Origin: Bradyrhizobium iriomotense
GTDB taxonomy: Bacteria > Pseudomonadota > Alphaproteobacteria > Rhizobiales > Xanthobacteraceae
Assembly (NCBI RefSeq): GCF_030160715.1
Contig: NZ_BSOW01000023.1
Span: 1-64,000, forward strand
Direction: 5' to 3'
Length of the DNA stretch: 64,000 nucleotides
This document shows, piece by piece, positions 60,739 through 64,000 of the stretch (positions are counted from its first letter, which is position 1; each line of letters begins with the position of its first letter). The position numbers and the translations under genes are program-made. Below the pieces are notes generated by a model. The model saw only the letters and a list, made by a program, of their open reading frames with translations. It did not search any database and was not told the DNA's origin.

Positions 60739-61440
60739 TCAGGCTTCCTTGAAGCGATAGCCGACGCCGTAAAGCGTCTCGATCATCTCGAAGTCGTTGT
60801 CGACGACCTTGAACTTCTTGCGCAGCCGCTTGATGTGGCTGTCGATGGTGCGATCGTCGACATAGACCTGGTCGTCATAGGCGGCGTCCATCAGCGCGTT
60901 GCGGCTCTTCACCACGCCGGGCCGGGTCGCCAGCGCCTGGAGGATCAGGAATTCGGTGACCGTCAGCGTCACCGGCTCGTTCTTCCAGGTGCAGGTGTGC
61001 CGTTCAGGATCCATGCGCAGAAGGCCGCGATCGAGCGCCTTGGCGTCGTTCTCCTTCGGTGCGGCGGTCGGGTCCTTCGGCGCCGAGCGGCGCAGCACCG
61101 CCTTGACGCGCTCGACCAGCAACCGCTGCGAGAACGGTTTGCGTATGAAATCGTCGGCACCCATCTTGAGGCCGAACAGCTCGTCGATCTCCTCGTCCTT
61201 GGAGGTGAGGAAGATCACCGGCAGATCGGATTTCTGGCGCAGCCGCCGCAGCGTCTCCATGCCGTCCATGCGCGGCATCTTGATGTCGAGAATGGCGAGA
61301 TCGGGCTGCGTGGTGCGGAAGCCGTCCAGCGCTGAGGCGCCGTCGGTGTACGTCATGATGCGGTAGCCTTCGGCTTCCAGCGCGATCGAGACGGATGTGA
61401 GAATGTTGCGGTCGTCGTCGACCAAAGCGATTGTGGGCAT
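60739..61440 (-). CDS. chvI: Response regulator ChvI, OmpR family
   Basis: A 233-residue regulator. Phospho-acceptor Asp52 lies in LAILDIKMPRMDG; the C-terminal winged helix is PVTLTVTEFLILQALATRPG, YVDDRTIDSHIKRLRKKF. It controls acid, exopolysaccharide and symbiosis genes in rhizobia. ATG 61440 is preferred to the long open lead to 61587. It is the first gene of the chv/PTS operon, divergent from the HugZ-like gene. Confidence 0.95.
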   Translation of the reverse strand: MPTIALVDDDRNILTSVSIALEAEGYRIMTYTDGASALDGFRTTQPDLAILDIKMPRMDGMETLRRLRQKSDLPVIFLTSKDEEIDELFGLKMGADDFIRKPFSQRLLVERVKAVLRRSAPKDPTAAPKENDAKALDRGLLRMDPERHTCTWKNEPVTLTVTEFLILQALATRPGVVKSRNALMDAAYDDQVYVDDRTIDSHIKRLRKKFKVVDNDFEMIETLYGVGYRFKEA

Positions 61441-61685
61441 GAGCCTCTGCTTTCCGTTGGGGTCGTGATCTAAAACGGCGAGCAATTCAGTGATGCGCCG
61501 CATACATGGGCCCCCAACCTGGGGTTCGAACCTTGTCACCGAGCAATGCAAGCTGGGCTGAAGTGTGACCAAAGTTCCTCGAAACACGGCGAAGCAGCCG
61601 TGGTCCGACCCATAACCAAGCCCCGTTTAACCCTGAAAAGGCCGGCCTTGCAACCCGTAAAAGCCGGAAAACCGAAGAGAATCAG

Positions 61686-62423
61686 ATGCAACCGACCGCC
61701 GATTTCGACCCCGGAAAGCTCGCCAAATCGCTGCTGCGGCGCTCCCGGCAGGGGGCGCTCGCGACCCTGATGCCCGGTACCGGCGACCCCTATTGCTCCC
61801 TGGTCAATCTGGCGAGCCACCCCGACGCATCGCCGATCCTGCTGATCTCGCGGCTTGCCGTGCACACCAAGAACATCCTCGCCGATGGCCGGGTCTCCCT
61901 GATGCTTGACGAGCGTGCCCCCGGGGATCCCCTGGAGGGAGCTCGGATCATGCTGTCGGGACGGGCGGAGCAGGGGACGGAAGCCGAGCTGGAGCTCTTG
62001 CGACGGCGCTACCTCGCCGCCCATCCGTCGGCAGAAGACTTTGTTTCGTTTAAGGATTTTTCCTTCTTTCGAATCAAGCCGTCCGGAACCCATCTGGTCG
62101 CAGGATTCGGCCGTATCGTCGATCTGAAGCCCGAGCGGTTCCTCACCGACCTCGACGGCGCCGACGAACTGCTTGAGGCGGAGGAGGGCGCCGTCGCGCA
62201 CATGAATGCCGACCATCGCGACACCATGACTCTGTATGCGACGAGATTGCTCGGCGCAGCCGAGGCCGACTGGCGCTGCACCGGCTGTGATCCCGAGGGC
62301 CTCGACATGCAGTCGGAGCAGGCCGTGTTGCGGCTAGAGTTCCCCGAGCGGGTGACTGACGGCAACGCGCTGCGCAAGATGCTGGTGAAGCTGGCGGGTG
62401 AGGCGCGGGCCAAGGGCGGTTAG
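61686..62423 (+). CDS. HugZ-family heme-utilisation/pyridoxamine-oxidase-like protein
   Basis: A 245-residue split-barrel protein. N-terminal: SLLRRSRQGALATLMPGTGDPYCSLVNLASHPDASPILLIS; C-terminal DUF2470-like segment AHMNADHRDTMTLYATRL. This layout is that of HugZ-like proteins, which bind FMN or heme. Function here may be heme handling or flavin storage. ATG 61686 is clear. It is divergent from chvI with 245 bp between. Confidence 0.85.
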   Translation: MQPTADFDPGKLAKSLLRRSRQGALATLMPGTGDPYCSLVNLASHPDASPILLISRLAVHTKNILADGRVSLMLDERAPGDPLEGARIMLSGRAEQGTEAELELLRRRYLAAHPSAEDFVSFKDFSFFRIKPSGTHLVAGFGRIVDLKPERFLTDLDGADELLEAEEGAVAHMNADHRDTMTLYATRLLGAAEADWRCTGCDPEGLDMQSEQAVLRLEFPERVTDGNALRKMLVKLAGEARAKGG

Positions 62424-62504
62424 TAATAGCCGGATTGAACGGCTCCGCGCATCGCTGCGACCCATGGTCAAAGCATTTGGCCTGGGTCGGCAGCGAGAGT
62501 TTTC

Positions 62505-64000
62505 ATGACACGATATGTACGTTTGGCGCTGGCGGCTGGCCTTGCGCTCGCGCTCGGCGCATCCTTCACCACATCCGCCACGGCCCAGAATCTCGCTGCG
62601 CAAAGCGCCAGGATCAACGAGCTCAATCGCGCCGGCAAATATGCCGAAGCCCTGTCGCTGGCGCAGGCCATGGTGGCGAGCCTCGAGAAGGGCAACAACA
62701 GCCGCGATCTCGCCGGCGCGCTGAACAATCTCGCGCAGGTCTACGCCGCGCAAGGCCATGACGATCAGGCCGAGCCGCTTTACAAGCGCGCGGTCGCTTT
62801 GCTGGAAAAATCCCTCGGCCTCGACACGCCGGAGATCGCACCCGAGCTGAACAACCTTGCTGCGCTCTATCAACGTCAGCAACGCTTCGCTGATGCCGAG
62901 CCGCTGTTCAAGCGCGCGCTCGCCATCCGCGAAAAGACGCTGCCGCGCGAGCATCCTGATGTCGGCCAGTCCCTCAACAATCTCGCCACGAATTTGGTGA
63001 AACAGGAGCGCTATGCGGAAGCCGAGCCGCTATTCCAGCGGGCGCTCGTGATCTACCAGAAGGCCGGCGGCCCCGAGCATCCGGCGGTCGCGACGCTGCT
63101 CAATAATCTCGGCCAGCTCTATCGCGACCTCAACCGCGATGCGGACGCCGAGGCGCCGATCAAGCGCTCGCTCGCGATCCGCGAAAAGGTGCTGGGTGCC
63201 GATCATCCCGATGTTGCGCGCTCGCTGAACAATCTTGCCGGGCTCTATGAGCACGAGCAGCGCTATGCGGATGCCGAACCGCTTTATCGCCGCGGGCTGT
63301 CGATCCGCGAGCGTGCGCTCGGCCCTGATCACCCCGATGTCGCGACCTCGACCAGCAATCTTGCCTATTTCCTCCAGGTCTCGGGACGCACGGCCGAGGC
63401 GCTGCCGCTCGTGCAGAGGACGCTCGCGAACAATCGCGCGCAGCTCAGAATCGCGCTGCCGATTCTGTTTGCCGCGCGGCAGCAGCAATTGCTGACGGAC
63501 GAGAAATCGCTGGATGAAGCGCTTGCCGCCATCCAGCGCGGCACGCAATCCTCCGCCGCTTCCGCCGTGAACAAGCTCGCGGTACGGCTCGCGGCCGGCA
63601 GCGACCGGCTCGCCGAGCTGGTGCGGCGGGATCAGGATCTCGCGGCAGAATCCGACACGCTCGACAAGGCGATCATCGCCGCGGTGTCAAAGCAGTCCGC
63701 GCAGCGCGATCCGGCCGCCGAGCAGCGCAACCGGCAGCGCCTTGCGGCGATCGCCGGCGAGCGCGCGAACTTGCAGAAGACACTTGCCGTCGAATTCCCC
63801 GATTATGCCTCGCTCTCCAATCCGCTGCCGCTGGCGGCGAAGGAGATCCAGGCGCTGCTGTCGGCCGATGAGGCGATGGCGCTCTATGCTGTCGTCGACA
63901 AGGAGAGCTATGTTATCGCGATCACGCGCGAAGGCGTCGACTGGAAACGGATTCCGCTCGGTACTGACGCGCTCGCGCAAAAGGTCTCGGCGTTCCGCAG
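62505..64000 (+). CDS. Secreted TPR protein (CHAT-type), cut by the window end
   Basis: The frame opens at ATG 62505 and continues past 64000 without a stop, so the C-terminus is missing. The first 28 residues form a signal peptide (YVRLALAAGLALALGASFTTSATAQ). Then come about six TPR units of the kinesin-light-chain style (AEPLFKRALAIREKTLPREHPDVGQSLNNLA). The last part (LLSADEAMALYAVVDKESYVIAITREGV) looks like the start of a CHAT domain, a caspase-like peptidase fold. At least 498 residues are in view. No other gene overlaps. Confidence 0.87.
   Translation, partial: MTRYVRLALAAGLALALGASFTTSATAQNLAAQSARINELNRAGKYAEALSLAQAMVASLEKGNNSRDLAGALNNLAQVYAAQGHDDQAEPLYKRAVALLEKSLGLDTPEIAPELNNLAALYQRQQRFADAEPLFKRALAIREKTLPREHPDVGQSLNNLATNLVKQERYAEAEPLFQRALVIYQKAGGPEHPAVATLLNNLGQLYRDLNRDADAEAPIKRSLAIREKVLGADHPDVARSLNNLAGLYEHEQRYADAEPLYRRGLSIRERALGPDHPDVATSTSNLAYFLQVSGRTAEALPLVQRTLANNRAQLRIALPILFAARQQQLLTDEKSLDEALAAIQRGTQSSAASAVNKLAVRLAAGSDRLAELVRRDQDLAAESDTLDKAIIAAVSKQSAQRDPAAEQRNRQRLAAIAGERANLQKTLAVEFPDYASLSNPLPLAAKEIQALLSADEAMALYAVVDKESYVIAITREGVDWKRIPLGTDALAQKVSAFR

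Noticed and set aside
61505..61550. tRNA-like T-loop GGGGTTCGAACC
   Set aside because: The flanking bases do not form the T-stem or acceptor stem, so no tRNA fold is possible.

Overview
The window reads as a chromosomal segment of an alphaproteobacterium of the Bradyrhizobium type. The evidence is uniformly high GC, the chvI-chvG-hprK-EIIA-ptsH operon order, linked lepA, map and radC, several class III adenylate cyclases fused to TPR repeats, FixK/FNR-like boxes and many IS remnants. The genus is an inference from gene content, not a database match.

Layout. (1) 1-4325 is an IS graveyard: an IS630-type transposase tail, a complete IS21-family element (317-2796, 7-bp target duplication, frameshifted istA) sitting inside a 66-codon gene, a small winged-helix-like ORF, and the broken imuB/dnaE2 junction of an SOS mutasome operon. 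(2) 4344-17530 is an accessory island that carries two different DNA-modification/restriction-like modules pointing at each other. The plus-strand module is a HigA-like regulator, an MmeI-like adenine methyltransferase, an unknown protein, an SF2 helicase and a GIY-YIG nuclease. The minus-strand module is a MerR-like regulator behind a large dyad, an Eco57I-type methyltransferase and a PD-(D/E)xK protein. A tyrosine integrase closes the right end, and radC is cut exactly in its JAMM motif at the junction (about 17614). (3) 17570-42165 is mostly core: broken radC, intradiol dioxygenase-like protein, EamA transporter, AdaA-like regulator, map, MscS channel, K+/H+ antiporter, modABC, mepA, a TPR protein with DNA-level 102-bp repeats, a PAS-GGDEF-EAL protein, RDD protein, acyl-CoA-dehydrogenase-like flavoprotein, amidase, acyltransferase and esterase. 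(4) 42141-51498 looks accessory: an HD phosphohydrolase, small membrane proteins, a Cache-type adenylate cyclase, an orphan substrate-binding protein and a cyclase-TPR protein. It contains two short degenerate copies of the 3' end of lepA, in the same orientation as lepA itself, and two FNR/FixK-like boxes. (5) 51499-64000 is core again: lepA, a secreted caspase-like protein with an M15-like peptidase, a GT39-type glycosyltransferase, the ptsH/EIIA/hprK/chvG/chvI operon, a HugZ-like protein and a TPR (probably CHAT) protein cut by the window edge.

How the parts may work together. The two modules at 4.3-16 kb look like separate anti-invader systems with their own autoregulators on one integrative element. 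The chv/PTS operon couples a carbon/nitrogen phosphorelay to the acid/envelope two-component system. The cyclase cluster between lepA copies looks like a cAMP signalling cassette with a possible low-oxygen input. No rRNA, tRNA or CRISPR array was recognised.
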